Source of the DNA: Intrasporangiaceae bacterium
GTDB lineage: Bacteria; Actinomycetota; Actinomycetes; Actinomycetales; Dermatophilaceae
Assembly (NCBI GenBank): GCA_012518475.1
Contig: JAAYSB010000189.1
Location: forward strand, 1-8,272
DNA length: 8,272 bases
Direction: 5' to 3'
Of this stretch, positions 1 to 6,954 are shown piece after piece (position 1 is the first letter of the stretch; every line of letters begins with the position of its first letter). The notes beneath the pieces are model-generated. The model was not told the DNA's origin. It did not search any database and saw only the letters and a list, made by a program, of their open reading frames with translations. A program made the position numbers and the translations under genes.

Positions 1-186
1 CCGCAGCCGGCGCTCGGCCGGGCCCAGGTCCTCCTCGGGATACAGGGCGCGCAGCGGCGGGTCCTCGGCGACGCCGGCATAGAAGGCGGCGACGAGCCGC
101 TCGAAGGTCGGTGCACCGCCGACCTGGTCATAGAAGCTCGGCTGGGGATCGGGGTTCGCTGGAGTGGAGTTCGCAGGAGTCGTCAT
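1..186 (-). CDS. glbO: Truncated haemoglobin, group II (GlbO/trHbO type), N-terminal part only
   Basis: The 62 visible residues begin MTTPANSTPANPDPQPSFYD and continue into VGGAPTFERLVAAFYAGVAEDPPLRALYPEEDL, split here only by the run of the protein. FYD.VGG..TF..LV..FY..VA.D..LR.LYPE.DL is the N-terminal signature of group II truncated globins such as M. tuberculosis GlbO. These are small cytoplasmic haem proteins linked to O2 and reactive-species chemistry. The haem-ligand histidine and the distal residues lie beyond the window edge, so they cannot be checked. The ATG (186-184) overlaps the stop of the channel gene as ATGA, with a GGGG stretch just upstream, so translation is probably coupled to that gene. 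The first 16 or so residues are a Pro/Asn/Thr-rich extension before the globin fold. Family assignment is confident; the symbol rests on the YPE.DL motif and the nearby pepN. Confidence 0.87.
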   Translation of the reverse strand, partial: MTTPANSTPANPDPQPSFYDQVGGAPTFERLVAAFYAGVAEDPPLRALYPEEDLGPAERRLR

Positions 187-1106
187 GGGTTCCCCATTGT
201 CCCAGTCCCACCGACCAGGGGAGGAGGAGGGCTGATCCCGGCGGCGTCGAGGGCGGCCTTGATCCGCTCGCGCAGCTCGCGCTGGACCCCGAAGTGCGCG
301 TTCGGCACGCACTTGGCGATCGTCCGGATCGTCATCGTCGTCCCCGTGATCGACTCGACGCCGACGACGTTGGGCGCCTCGATGAGCGTGTCCTCCCACT
401 GCGGGTCAGCGGCGAGCTGCTCGCCCACCTCGCGGAGCAGGGTGATGACCCGCTCGGCGTTCTCCGCATACGAGACCGACGTGTCGATCGTCGCGGTCGA
501 CCACCCCTGGGAGCGGTTGCCGATGCGGATGATCTCGCCGTTGCGGATGTACCAGACCACCCCGTTGGCGTCGCGCAGCCGGGTCACGCGCAGTCCGACC
601 TCCTCGACGGTGCCGGTCGCCTCACCGGTGTCGATGACGTCACCGACGCCGTACTGGTCCTCGAAGATCATGAAGACGCCGGAGAGGAAGTCCTTGACGA
701 GGGCCTGGGCCCCGAAGCCGAGGGCGATGCCACCGACCCCGGCCGAGGCGAGGAGCGGCCCGAGGGGCAGGCCGAGGATCGCCATGATCGTGAGCAGCGT
801 GACGAGCGTGATGACGAACGTGACGACCGAGCGCAGCAGCGACCCGAGGGTGCTCACCCGCTGGCTGTGCCGGGCGTGGTTGATGCCGGTCGCCTGCTCG
901 AACAGCCGGGACCCGCGTGACGAGGATCGGGGCCGCTCGTTCTCCGGCCCGGCGTGCCGGGCGGTCATGGTTCGCACAACGCGGTTGATCGCGCGGTGGA
1001 TGAGCCACCGCGCGACCAGAGCGAGGACGATGACCGCGAGGATCGACAAGCCCCGGGAGACCAGGGTCTGCTGGACCTCGCTCCACTCCTCCCAGAACTG
1101 CGGCAT
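183..1106 (-). CDS. MscS-family mechanosensitive ion channel protein
   Basis: This 307-residue protein has the layout of a small MscS channel. A first membrane helix lies at about residues 14-36 and a second at about 90-112. A Gly/Ala-rich pore helix follows at about 116-140 (ASAGVGGIALGFGAQALVKD), then the MscS beta domain (about 145-210, with GVGDVI, GTVEEVGLRVTRLRD and IRNGEI) and a mixed alpha/beta C-terminal domain. E. coli MscS is 286 residues, so the length is normal. Family members open under membrane tension and release solutes during osmotic downshock. A Ser/Arg-rich loop at 50-85 separates the first two helices. The ATG has a good ribosome site (GGAGGG about 10 bases upstream) and lies 20 bp after the pepN stop. 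Its TGA overlaps the glbO ATG. Co-transcription with pepN and glbO is inferred from this packing. The exact physiological subtype cannot be told. Confidence 0.88.
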   Translation of the reverse strand: MPQFWEEWSEVQQTLVSRGLSILAVIVLALVARWLIHRAINRVVRTMTARHAGPENERPRSSSRGSRLFEQATGINHARHSQRVSTLGSLLRSVVTFVITLVTLLTIMAILGLPLGPLLASAGVGGIALGFGAQALVKDFLSGVFMIFEDQYGVGDVIDTGEATGTVEEVGLRVTRLRDANGVVWYIRNGEIIRIGNRSQGWSTATIDTSVSYAENAERVITLLREVGEQLAADPQWEDTLIEAPNVVGVESITGTTMTIRTIAKCVPNAHFGVQRELRERIKAALDAAGISPPPPLVGGTGTMGNP

Positions 1107-1126
1107 GGCGATCAGTGCCCTCCTGC

Positions 1127-3739
1127 TCAGGAGTCTTCGGCGTCGCGGACCTGGGCCCGCAGGGCACGCTCGATCGGGTCACGGTTCTCGGTGACGAGGC
1201 GGCGAAGCGACTGCTCCGCGTCCGTGTTGGCCGCCAGCCACGCGTTCGAGGCGTCGAGCAGCTCCTGCGAGGCGAGGACCCGGGGGTAGAAGCCCTCGAC
1301 CACGGCCTCGAGAATGGCGTGCGAGCCCTTCTCCTCGACGGTCGCGAGCATGTCGTGGTAGCGGGCGATGAACGGGCCCAGCAGCTCAGCATTACCGCCG
1401 GGTCGGGAGAAGCCGATTCCGGTTGCGGCGACCATGGCGTTGGGCAGCCCGCTCTCGACGACGGCGGCCTGCCAGGCCTCCTCCTTGGCCTGGGCGGTCG
1501 GCCGGGCGGCCAGTGCCTTCGCGGCCCGCTCGCGCGCGGAGGAGGTGTCCTCGCGCTCGCGCTCGGCGCGGATCTCGTCAGCACCCGCGGCGCCGGCAGC
1601 AGCCAGGGCCGTGAGCAGGGTCCACCGCATCTCGAAGTCGACGACGAGCCCGTCCTGCTCCTGCGTCCCGTCGAGCAGGCCGGTGAAGGCGCTCACATCG
1701 TCGCCGGGGCCGGTGACGTTGGCGGTGGCCATGACGAGCTGGAGCTGGGCGTCGCTGCCGGCCTCCGCTCCGCGTGCCAGCTCCCACAGCGTCTCGCGCA
1801 CCCGGGTGCGGGTGGACTCCCGCTGGGCAGGGTCGACATAGAAGAACAGAGCCGTCTGCAGCTGCTGGAGCAGTGTCCGCAGCAGGGTCGAGTCACTCTC
1901 GCCCGGGATCGTCGCCAGGACGAGGTCGATGAACGAGCGGGCGCCGAGCTCGGCGTCGCGGGTCATGTCCCAGGCCGAGCCGAGGAAGAGCGCGCGGGGG
2001 AGGGAGGAGCTGAACGCGCGAGGATAGGCCAGGCCAGTCTCGACCGAGCGCTGGTCGAGGCGGAGCTTGGCGTAGGCGAGGTCATCGTCGTTGACGAGGA
2101 GGAAGTCCGGTTGGGCGTTCCCGACGAGCTCCGGCACCTCGGTGCGGGCGCCGTCGACGTCGATCTCGACCCGGTCCACGCGCTCCAGGGTGGTGTCCTC
2201 GCCGTCCTGGCTCAGCGCATACAGACCGATCGCGAGCCGGTGCGGACGGATCGTCGGGTGGTCCTGCGGGGCGGTCTGCTCGATGACGGCGGAGGTGATG
2301 ACCCCGTCGTCGTCGGTGTCGATGTGGGACCGGAGCGTGTTGACGCCCGCGGTCTCGAGCCATGCCGCCGACCAGGCGCGCAGGTCCCGGCCGCTGGTCG
2401 CCTCGAGCTCGTCGAGGAGGTCACTGAGCCGCGTGTTGCCCCAGGCGTGCTTGCGGAAGTAGGCGCGCAGACCCTCCCGGAACGGCTCGCGGCCGACATA
2501 GGCGACGAGCTGCTTGAGGACGCTCGCGCCCTTGGCATAGGTGATGCCGTCGAAGTTGACCTCGACGTCACGCAGGTCCCGGATCTCGGCGACGATCGGG
2601 TGCGTCGTCGAGAGCTGGTCCTCGCGATAGGCCCAGTCCTTCTCCATCGAGCTGAACGTCGTCCACGCGTCGGTCCACTGCGTGGCCTCGGCCTGGCAGG
2701 TCGTCGAGGCCCACTCGGCGAAGGACTCGTTGAGCCACAGGTCGTTCCACCACTTCATCGTCACGAGGTTGCCGAACCACATGTGGGCGAGCTCGTGGAG
2801 GACGGTCAGCGCCCGGCGCTCGACAAGGGCGTCGGGCACCCGCGAGCGGAAGACATAGACCTCGTTGAAGGTCACGCAGCCCGCGTTCTCCATCGCGCCC
2901 ATGTTGTACTCCGGCGTGAAGAGCTGGTCGTACTTCTCGAAGGGGTAGGCGCAGTTGAACTCCTCCTCGAAGAAGGCGAAACCCTGCTTCGTGATCTCGA
3001 AGAGGTTGTCTGCGTCGAGATACGGCGAGAGCGACTTGCGGCAGTAGATCCCGAGGGGGACCTCCCCGCCCCGGCTCGTCAGGGAGTCCCGGACGACGTC
3101 GTAGGGACCGGCGACAAGCGCGGTGATGTAGCTCGAGATGCGCTGGGTCGGGGCGAAGCGCCAGACAGCCTTGGGCGTGACTGCTCCATCGTCGCCGGCG
3201 CCGCCCTCGAGGACCTCCGGCTCGGGGTCCGGGGCGTTGGAGATGACCTTCCAGTGGGCCGGCGCCGTGACGGTGAACTGGAACGTGCCCTTGAGGTCGG
3301 GCTGCTCGAACACGGGATACATCCGGCGGCTGTCCGGGACCTCGAACTGGCTGTAGAGGTAGACCTCGTCGTCGACCGGGTCGACGAAACGGTGCAGACC
3401 CTCACCGGTGTTCGTGTACAGACCCGTCGCGCGGATCGTCACGGTGTTCTCGGCGGCCAGACCGGGCAGGGTGATGCGGCTGTCCGCGAAGTGGGTGGCC
3501 GGGTCGAGCGAGTCGCCGTTGAGGACGATCTCCTCGACGGACTGACCGATGAAGTCGACGAAGGTCTGCGCGGAGCCGTCGTCTGAGCCCGCCTCGAGGT
3601 CAGCGGTGAACGTGATCGTGCTCGTCGTCGCGAAGGTCGCCTCGTCCGTGGTGAGGTCGAGCTCGACGACATAGCTGTCGACGGTGACGAGGTCGGAGCG
3701 GGTGGTCGCCTCGTCACGGGTGAGGTTGGTTCCGGGCAC
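1127..3739 (-). CDS. pepN: Aminopeptidase N (M1 zinc metallopeptidase)
   Basis: This 870-residue M1-family aminopeptidase removes N-terminal amino acids from peptides in the cytoplasm. From the chosen GTG start, the substrate-binding GAMEN motif is at residues 281-285. The zinc site HELAH is at 315-319, and the third zinc ligand Glu338 (NESFAEW) comes 18 residues after the second His. The transition-state Tyr is Tyr401 in GITYAKGASVLKQL. An N-terminal beta domain (about 1-190) precedes the catalytic domain. The C-terminal half (about 500-860) is helical and resembles the ERAP1_C-like region of actinobacterial PepN. The frame is open 16 codons further upstream to an ATG at 3787. I chose the GTG at 3739-3737 because homologues begin PGTNLTRDEA and because GAGGAG sits 10 bases before it. 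No catalytic residue is missing. It heads the pepN-channel-glbO run and is divergent from the nitroreductase-like gene, an arrangement close to that in mycobacteria. Confidence 0.96.
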   Translation of the reverse strand: MPGTNLTRDEATTRSDLVTVDSYVVELDLTTDEATFATTSTITFTADLEAGSDDGSAQTFVDFIGQSVEEIVLNGDSLDPATHFADSRITLPGLAAENTVTIRATGLYTNTGEGLHRFVDPVDDEVYLYSQFEVPDSRRMYPVFEQPDLKGTFQFTVTAPAHWKVISNAPDPEPEVLEGGAGDDGAVTPKAVWRFAPTQRISSYITALVAGPYDVVRDSLTSRGGEVPLGIYCRKSLSPYLDADNLFEITKQGFAFFEEEFNCAYPFEKYDQLFTPEYNMGAMENAGCVTFNEVYVFRSRVPDALVERRALTVLHELAHMWFGNLVTMKWWNDLWLNESFAEWASTTCQAEATQWTDAWTTFSSMEKDWAYREDQLSTTHPIVAEIRDLRDVEVNFDGITYAKGASVLKQLVAYVGREPFREGLRAYFRKHAWGNTRLSDLLDELEATSGRDLRAWSAAWLETAGVNTLRSHIDTDDDGVITSAVIEQTAPQDHPTIRPHRLAIGLYALSQDGEDTTLERVDRVEIDVDGARTEVPELVGNAQPDFLLVNDDDLAYAKLRLDQRSVETGLAYPRAFSSSLPRALFLGSAWDMTRDAELGARSFIDLVLATIPGESDSTLLRTLLQQLQTALFFYVDPAQRESTRTRVRETLWELARGAEAGSDAQLQLVMATANVTGPGDDVSAFTGLLDGTQEQDGLVVDFEMRWTLLTALAAAGAAGADEIRAEREREDTSSARERAAKALAARPTAQAKEEAWQAAVVESGLPNAMVAATGIGFSRPGGNAELLGPFIARYHDMLATVEEKGSHAILEAVVEGFYPRVLASQELLDASNAWLAANTDAEQSLRRLVTENRDPIERALRAQVRDAEDS

Positions 3740-3832
3740 GGTGGGGGCACTCCTCAGGTGTGGTTGGGGATCGGCCCATCCTTCCACGGTGGAGACAGAG
3801 GTGCTGTCCGCTCAGCGTGATTGGATGGGCGC
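3740..3832. promoter_or_regulatory. Divergent promoter region between pepN and the DsbA-family gene
   Basis: This 93-bp spacer must hold both promoters. It contains an 8-bp perfect inverted repeat, GCCCATCC (3774-3781) and GGATGGGC (3823-3830). Between the arms is an 11-base palindrome TCCACGGTGGA (3783-3793). On the plus strand TTGGAT (3821-3826) ends six bases before the ATG at 3833. It could therefore serve as a weak -10 box (TANNNT with one mismatch) for a leaderless transcript. The mirror arm gives AAGGAT on the minus strand, well placed for a pepN start site with a leader of about 30 bases and the GAGGAG ribosome site at 3755-3750. The promoter assignments are inference; the repeats are directly visible. 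Confidence 0.5.
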
Positions 3833-4474
3833 ATGTCTCGTGAAGCCGCTGCCAGTGCAGCTGAGTTCTGGTTCGACCCCCTCTGCCCGTGGGCCTGGAT
3901 GACCTCCCGCTGGATGATGGAGGTCGAGAAGGTCCGCGACGTCTCCGTCACCTGGTCGGTCATGTCGCTCTCGGTCCTCAACGACGGGCGCGACCTGGAC
4001 GAGGGCTACCGCGCGCTCATGGACCGGAGCTGGGGCCCCGTCCGCGTCATCACCGCGGCCGCGAAGGCGCACGGCGCCGAGGTCATCAAGGCGCTCTACG
4101 ACGCAATGGGGGAGCGGATCCACCACCGCGAGATGAAAGACTTCGACGAGGTCATCCGCGAGGCCCTCGCCGAGGTGGGCCTGCCGGCCGAGCTCGCCGA
4201 GGCCGCTCACTCCGACGTCGTCGACACCGAGCTGCGCGCCTCCCACCAGCGCGCGATAGACCTGGTCGGTGACGACGTCGGCACGCCGGTCGTCGCCGTC
4301 AACGGCATCGCCTTCTTCGGGCCGGTCGTCAGTCCGGCACCCAAGGGCGAAGCAGCCGGTCGGCTCTGGGACGGCTGCGTCCTCGTCGCCGGGACGGACG
4401 GCTTCTTCGAGCTGAAGCGGAGCCGCACCGTCGGCCCGATCTTCGACACTGAGCGTTCAGACGACGAGGGCTGA
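3833..4474 (+). CDS. DsbA-family, mycothiol-dependent nitroreductase-like protein (Rv2466c type), CPWA active site
   Basis: This 213-residue thioredoxin-fold protein closely follows M. tuberculosis Rv2466c in pattern. It opens with EFWFDPLCPW and then AWMTSRW, followed by VMSLSVLN, WGPVRV and the cis-proline loop VGTPVVAVNGIAFFGPV (Thr151-Pro152), and ends FFELKRSRT. Rv2466c is described as a mycothiol-dependent reductase active in oxidative stress and in activating nitro compounds. The active site here is Cys18-Pro-Trp-Ala21, so the resolving cysteine of CPWC is absent. A one-cysteine mechanism using mycothiol is therefore implied. ATG at 3833 was chosen. A TTG four codons upstream is also open but would add only MDGR and overlaps the possible -10 box. 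There is no strong ribosome site, which fits leaderless translation. It is followed by rpiB after 3 bp, the same order as Rv2466c-rpiB, so the two are probably co-transcribed. Confidence 0.88.
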   Translation: MSREAAASAAEFWFDPLCPWAWMTSRWMMEVEKVRDVSVTWSVMSLSVLNDGRDLDEGYRALMDRSWGPVRVITAAAKAHGAEVIKALYDAMGERIHHREMKDFDEVIREALAEVGLPAELAEAAHSDVVDTELRASHQRAIDLVGDDVGTPVVAVNGIAFFGPVVSPAPKGEAAGRLWDGCVLVAGTDGFFELKRSRTVGPIFDTERSDDEG

Positions 4475-4477
4475 CCG

Positions 4478-4948
4478 GTGGCGCGTATCCACATCGGCGG
4501 TGACCACGCGGCCTACGACCTGCTCGTCGACCTCGTGGCCACCCTCTCGGCCGACGGCCACGACGTCGTCAACCACGGGCCGTTCGACTACGACCCGGCC
4601 GACGACTATCCCGTCTTCGTGCTCCGCGCCGCTGAGGCGGTCGCCGCGGAGGAGGGCTCGTTCGGCATCGTCCTCGGTGGGTCCGGCAACGGTGAGCAGA
4701 TGGCTGCGAACAAGGTCCCCGGGATCCGTGCTGCCCTCTGCTACTCCGACGAGCTGGCCAAGCTCGCCCGGGAGCACAACCACGCCCAGATCATCTCGAT
4801 CGGGGCGCGGATGAACACCGTCGAGCAGGCCCGGGCCATGGTGCGGACCTTCCTGTCCACCGAGCCCGACGGTGAGGAGCGCCACCGGCGCCGGATCGAG
4901 ATGATCTCCGCCTACGAGGCCGACCGGACGGTCCCTGACCTGCCCTGA
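4478..4948 (+). CDS. rpiB: Ribose-5-phosphate isomerase B
   Basis: This cytoplasmic enzyme of 156 residues interconverts ribose 5-phosphate and ribulose 5-phosphate in the non-oxidative pentose phosphate pathway. It has the LacA/RpiB fold signatures: an N-terminal RIHIGGDHAAYDL with Asp9-His10, a phosphate/active-site loop GIVLGGSGNGEQMAANKV (residues 63-80), and REHNHAQIISIGAR (98-111). In actinobacterial RpiB the catalytic base is a Glu in GGSGNGEQ, in place of the Cys of E. coli RpiB. Glu73 occupies that position here. The start is GTG at 4478, with GAGGG (4466-4470) seven bases upstream and inside the end of the preceding gene. Length is normal for the family and all key residues are present. 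Confidence 0.96.
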   Translation: MARIHIGGDHAAYDLLVDLVATLSADGHDVVNHGPFDYDPADDYPVFVLRAAEAVAAEEGSFGIVLGGSGNGEQMAANKVPGIRAALCYSDELAKLAREHNHAQIISIGARMNTVEQARAMVRTFLSTEPDGEERHRRRIEMISAYEADRTVPDLP

Positions 4949-4958
4949 TGGCTGGGGC

Positions 4959-4975
4959 CGGTGCATACCCCACCG
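4959..4975 (+). terminator. Weak hairpin after rpiB
   Basis: CGGTG (4959-4963) can pair with CACCG (4971-4975) around a 7-base loop. An alternative pairing is TGGGG (4953-4957) with CCCCA (4968-4972). Either stem is only 5 bp and there is no T-run, so this is a weak candidate for the end of the nitroreductase-rpiB transcript. Confidence 0.2.
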
Positions 4976-4991
4976 TTACCGTTTCGTTAAC
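4975..4991 (+). promoter_or_regulatory. Direct-repeat operator candidate, GTTACC-n5-GTTAAC
   Basis: Two six-base half-sites, GTTACC (4975-4980) and GTTAAC (4986-4991), repeat with an 11-bp period. Their spacing puts them on one face of the DNA. This is the format used by OmpR-type response regulators of actinobacteria (MtrA, PhoP and GlnR all recognise 11-bp-period GTTAAC- or GTTCACC-like repeats, as I recall). The site ends 30 bp before the TAGGCT -10 box of the phosphatase gene, the position expected of an activator. Which regulator binds, if any, is not decidable from sequence. Confidence 0.4.
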
Positions 4992-5021
4992 TGACGCTTC
5001 TCTGATAGCGGGTGCGCAACG

Positions 5022-5027
5022 TAGGCT
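5022..5027 (+). promoter_or_regulatory. -10 box TAGGCT of the phosphatase promoter
   Basis: TAGGCT matches the actinobacterial TANNNT -10 pattern. The predicted transcript start near 5034 leaves a leader of about 33 bases, with AAGGTGA (5056-5062) as ribosome site before the TTG at 5067. No -35 consensus is seen 16-18 bases upstream, consistent with an activator-dependent promoter. Confidence 0.45.
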
Positions 5028-5066
5028 GTGCTCGCACGTTGTCCCCAGTTGCACCAAGGTGAGTCA

Positions 5067-6176
5067 TTGATTGTCGATCAGGAGCTCCGGGCGCAGAGTC
5101 GCGCCACGCTGCTCCCAGCGATGCACTCACTGCGACGGGCCGTCAGTCCCGTCGGAGCGCAGTGGATGGTTCTCGGGGTCACGCTGCTGTGGACGTCGAT
5201 CACGTTCTACGGGCTGGTGCGGCACGAGCCGCTGACCCCCTGGGCCTCGGTCATCGGCATCGCCGTCTTCGCCGGACTCTTCCTCGCCCCGCGCCACCTC
5301 CTCATCGCCGACGCCGCCCTCCTCGCATCGCTGCTCGCGGCGCGGTTCCTCTTCGAGAACACCAAGCCGGCCTTCACCGGGGCCCTGGTCGTGCTCATCG
5401 CGGTCATGTCGCTGATGTTCTGGGTGGCCCGCTCGCGTGCCCGCATCGGGACGCAGGGCATCGGAGGCGACACGATCCTCGTCGACCTGCGCGACCGCCT
5501 GGCCCGGATGGGTGAGCTGCCCGCGCTGCCGGCCGGGTGGAAGGCCGAGAGCGCCGTCGCCAGCGCCTACGGCGACTCCTTCTCCGGCGACTTCGTCGTC
5601 GCCTCGATGGACCCGCAGAGTGAGAAGCTCGAGGTGGCGCTCGTCGACGTCAGCGGAAAGGGGACCAGGGCCGGGACCCGCTCGCTCCTCCTCAGTGGGG
5701 GCTTCGGCGGGCTGCTGTCCGCTGTGCCGGCCGAGGAGTTCCTCACGGCCGCGAACAGCTTCCTCACCCGGCAGGGGTGGCACGAGGGCTTCGCGACCGC
5801 AGTCCACGTCGCCGTCGACCTGCGCACCGGTGAGTACTCCGTCGGGTCCGCCGGACATCCTCCGGCGCTGCACCTGCGCAACTGCAACGGGGGCTGGGAG
5901 ACGGTGAGCACCGGGGGTCCGCCGCTCGGCATCGTCGCGGACTTCCCATACCGGCGGGTGTCGGGGGTCCTCGACCGCGGCGACGCGCTCATGCTCTACA
6001 CCGACGGCGTCATCGAGGCCAAGGAGACCGACCTCGACGACGGCATCGACCGGCTGCTCGGCGAGGCCGAGCGTGGCCGCACCTGCGGCTTCGAGGGGCT
6101 GGCGAAGAACGCGTGCGCCACGGCCCGCGCCGGGATGTCCGACGACCGCGCAGCCGTCGTCATCTGGCGCGAGTGA
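5067..6176 (+). CDS. Membrane-anchored PP2C/SpoIIE-family serine/threonine phosphatase
   Basis: This is a protein of 369 residues. Four hydrophobic helices lie at about residues 33-51, 59-75, 77-97 and 102-120 and anchor a cytoplasmic PP2C-type (RsbU/SpoIIE) phosphatase domain at about 155-369. The metal-binding motifs are SGDF (173-176, Asp175), VDVSGKG (193-199, Asp194), GHPPAL (263-268), LYTDGVIEA (310-318, Asp313) and DDRAAVVI (359-366). In classical members the first motif is GGDFYD. Here the leading Gly is Ser and the second Asp is Val, so metal binding may differ. Family members dephosphorylate anti-anti-sigma factors in partner-switching pathways; no partner gene is visible here. Start choice: TTG at 5067 has AAGGTGA four bases upstream. 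An ATG at 5121 lacks a ribosome site, and an in-frame TTG/CTG-type start at 5028 would lie on the -10 box. It is followed by trmB after 13 bp. Confidence 0.85.
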   Translation: MIVDQELRAQSRATLLPAMHSLRRAVSPVGAQWMVLGVTLLWTSITFYGLVRHEPLTPWASVIGIAVFAGLFLAPRHLLIADAALLASLLAARFLFENTKPAFTGALVVLIAVMSLMFWVARSRARIGTQGIGGDTILVDLRDRLARMGELPALPAGWKAESAVASAYGDSFSGDFVVASMDPQSEKLEVALVDVSGKGTRAGTRSLLLSGGFGGLLSAVPAEEFLTAANSFLTRQGWHEGFATAVHVAVDLRTGEYSVGSAGHPPALHLRNCNGGWETVSTGGPPLGIVADFPYRRVSGVLDRGDALMLYTDGVIEAKETDLDDGIDRLLGEAERGRTCGFEGLAKNACATARAGMSDDRAAVVIWRE

Positions 6177-6189
6177 GCCCGACGTCCTG

Positions 6190-6954
6190 ATGAGCCAGGG
6201 TGACCTGGGGCGCCACAGTGCTGCCCACGACCGAGACGCTGCCCACGACCGAGATGCTGCCCGCAACCGGGGTGAGATGACCGTCCACGGCGAGGCCGGC
6301 CCGGCTCGCGCCTGGATCCGGTCCTACGCCGCCCGCCGGGGCCGGCGTTCCGCACTCACCCTCGAGCGGGTCGAGCGCTTCCTCCCCGAACGACGCATTC
6401 CCGACGGCCCGCTCGACCAACATGCAGTCTTCGGACGGGTGGCTCCATTGGTCCTCGAGATCGGCTGCGGCCACGGGGCAGCGGCGATCGCCTACTGCCA
6501 GGCCCATCCCGACCACGACCTCCTCGCCGTCGACGTCCACACGCCCGGCATCGCCCGGATGATGGCTGCCGCCCATGACGCAGGCGTCGACAATCTCAAG
6601 GTCGCCCTCGGAGACGCCGTCTTCGTCCTGAGAGATCGGGTCCGGCCCGGGTCGCTGCACGCGGTGCACCTGTTCTTCCCCGACCCCTGGCCGAAGGACC
6701 GCCACGCCAAGCGGAGGTTCGTCAGTGCGTTCACTCTCGAGCTGATCTCCTCCCGGCTCGCTCCCGGGGGAGTGCTGCGGGTGGCGACGGACCAGGAGCT
6801 CTACGCGACGCATACCCTCGCGGCACTGGAGGCCCACGGCGGCTGGGACGTCGTCATCGGGGACCGCCCCGCGTGGCGGCCGACGGACGGGTTCGAGCGC
6901 AAGGGGATCGCTGCCGGGCGCGCGATCCACGACATCAGCGCCACCCGCTCCTAG
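6190..6954 (+). CDS. trmB: tRNA (guanine-N7-)-methyltransferase
   Basis: This is a SAM-dependent enzyme that makes m7G46 in the variable loop of tRNAs. In the 254-residue reading, RSYAARRGRRSALTLERVE (44-62) matches the family's N-terminal segment. LEIGCGHG (89-96) is the SAM-binding loop, LAVDVH (112-117) is the second SAM motif, and FPDPWPKDRHAKRRF (163-177) is the hallmark TrmB motif. TDGFERKG (232-239) is the conserved T.FE.KG near the C-terminus. The first 30 residues are a low-complexity extension built from a hexapeptide repeated three times (AAHDRD, AAHDRD, AARNRG). An internal ATG at 6277 would drop this extension and give 225 residues, close to the usual size, so the start is uncertain. 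Neither ATG has an ideally spaced ribosome site. The 13-bp gap suggests co-transcription with the phosphatase. The palindromic repeat begins at the base after its TAG stop. Confidence 0.92.
   Translation: MSQGDLGRHSAAHDRDAAHDRDAARNRGEMTVHGEAGPARAWIRSYAARRGRRSALTLERVERFLPERRIPDGPLDQHAVFGRVAPLVLEIGCGHGAAAIAYCQAHPDHDLLAVDVHTPGIARMMAAAHDAGVDNLKVALGDAVFVLRDRVRPGSLHAVHLFFPDPWPKDRHAKRRFVSAFTLELISSRLAPGGVLRVATDQELYATHTLAALEAHGGWDVVIGDRPAWRPTDGFERKGIAAGRAIHDISATRS
6220..6273 (+). repeat. Three-unit 18-bp in-frame tandem repeat in the trmB 5' end
   Basis: The units are 6220-6237, 6238-6255 and 6256-6273. Units 1 and 2 differ at one base (last position C/T); unit 3 differs from unit 2 at four of 18. 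They encode AAHDRD, AAHDRD and AARNRG. The high DNA identity of the first two points to a recent duplication. Confidence 0.85.

Noticed and set aside
1115..3586. An 823-codon open frame on the plus strand across pepN
   Set aside because: It is antisense to a clear M1 aminopeptidase with all catalytic motifs. Its translation is Arg/Gly/Val/Asp-biased with no recognisable domain, as expected of a shadow frame in high-GC DNA.
3739..3787. Longer pepN start at the ATG at 3787
   Set aside because: The extra 16 residues are unlike PepN homologues and would overlap the promoter palindrome and the ribosome site of the GTG start.
5127..6266. A 379-codon minus-strand frame across the phosphatase, and a 266-codon one across trmB
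   Set aside because: Both mirror genes with conserved motifs and have low-complexity composition; they are high-GC shadow frames.
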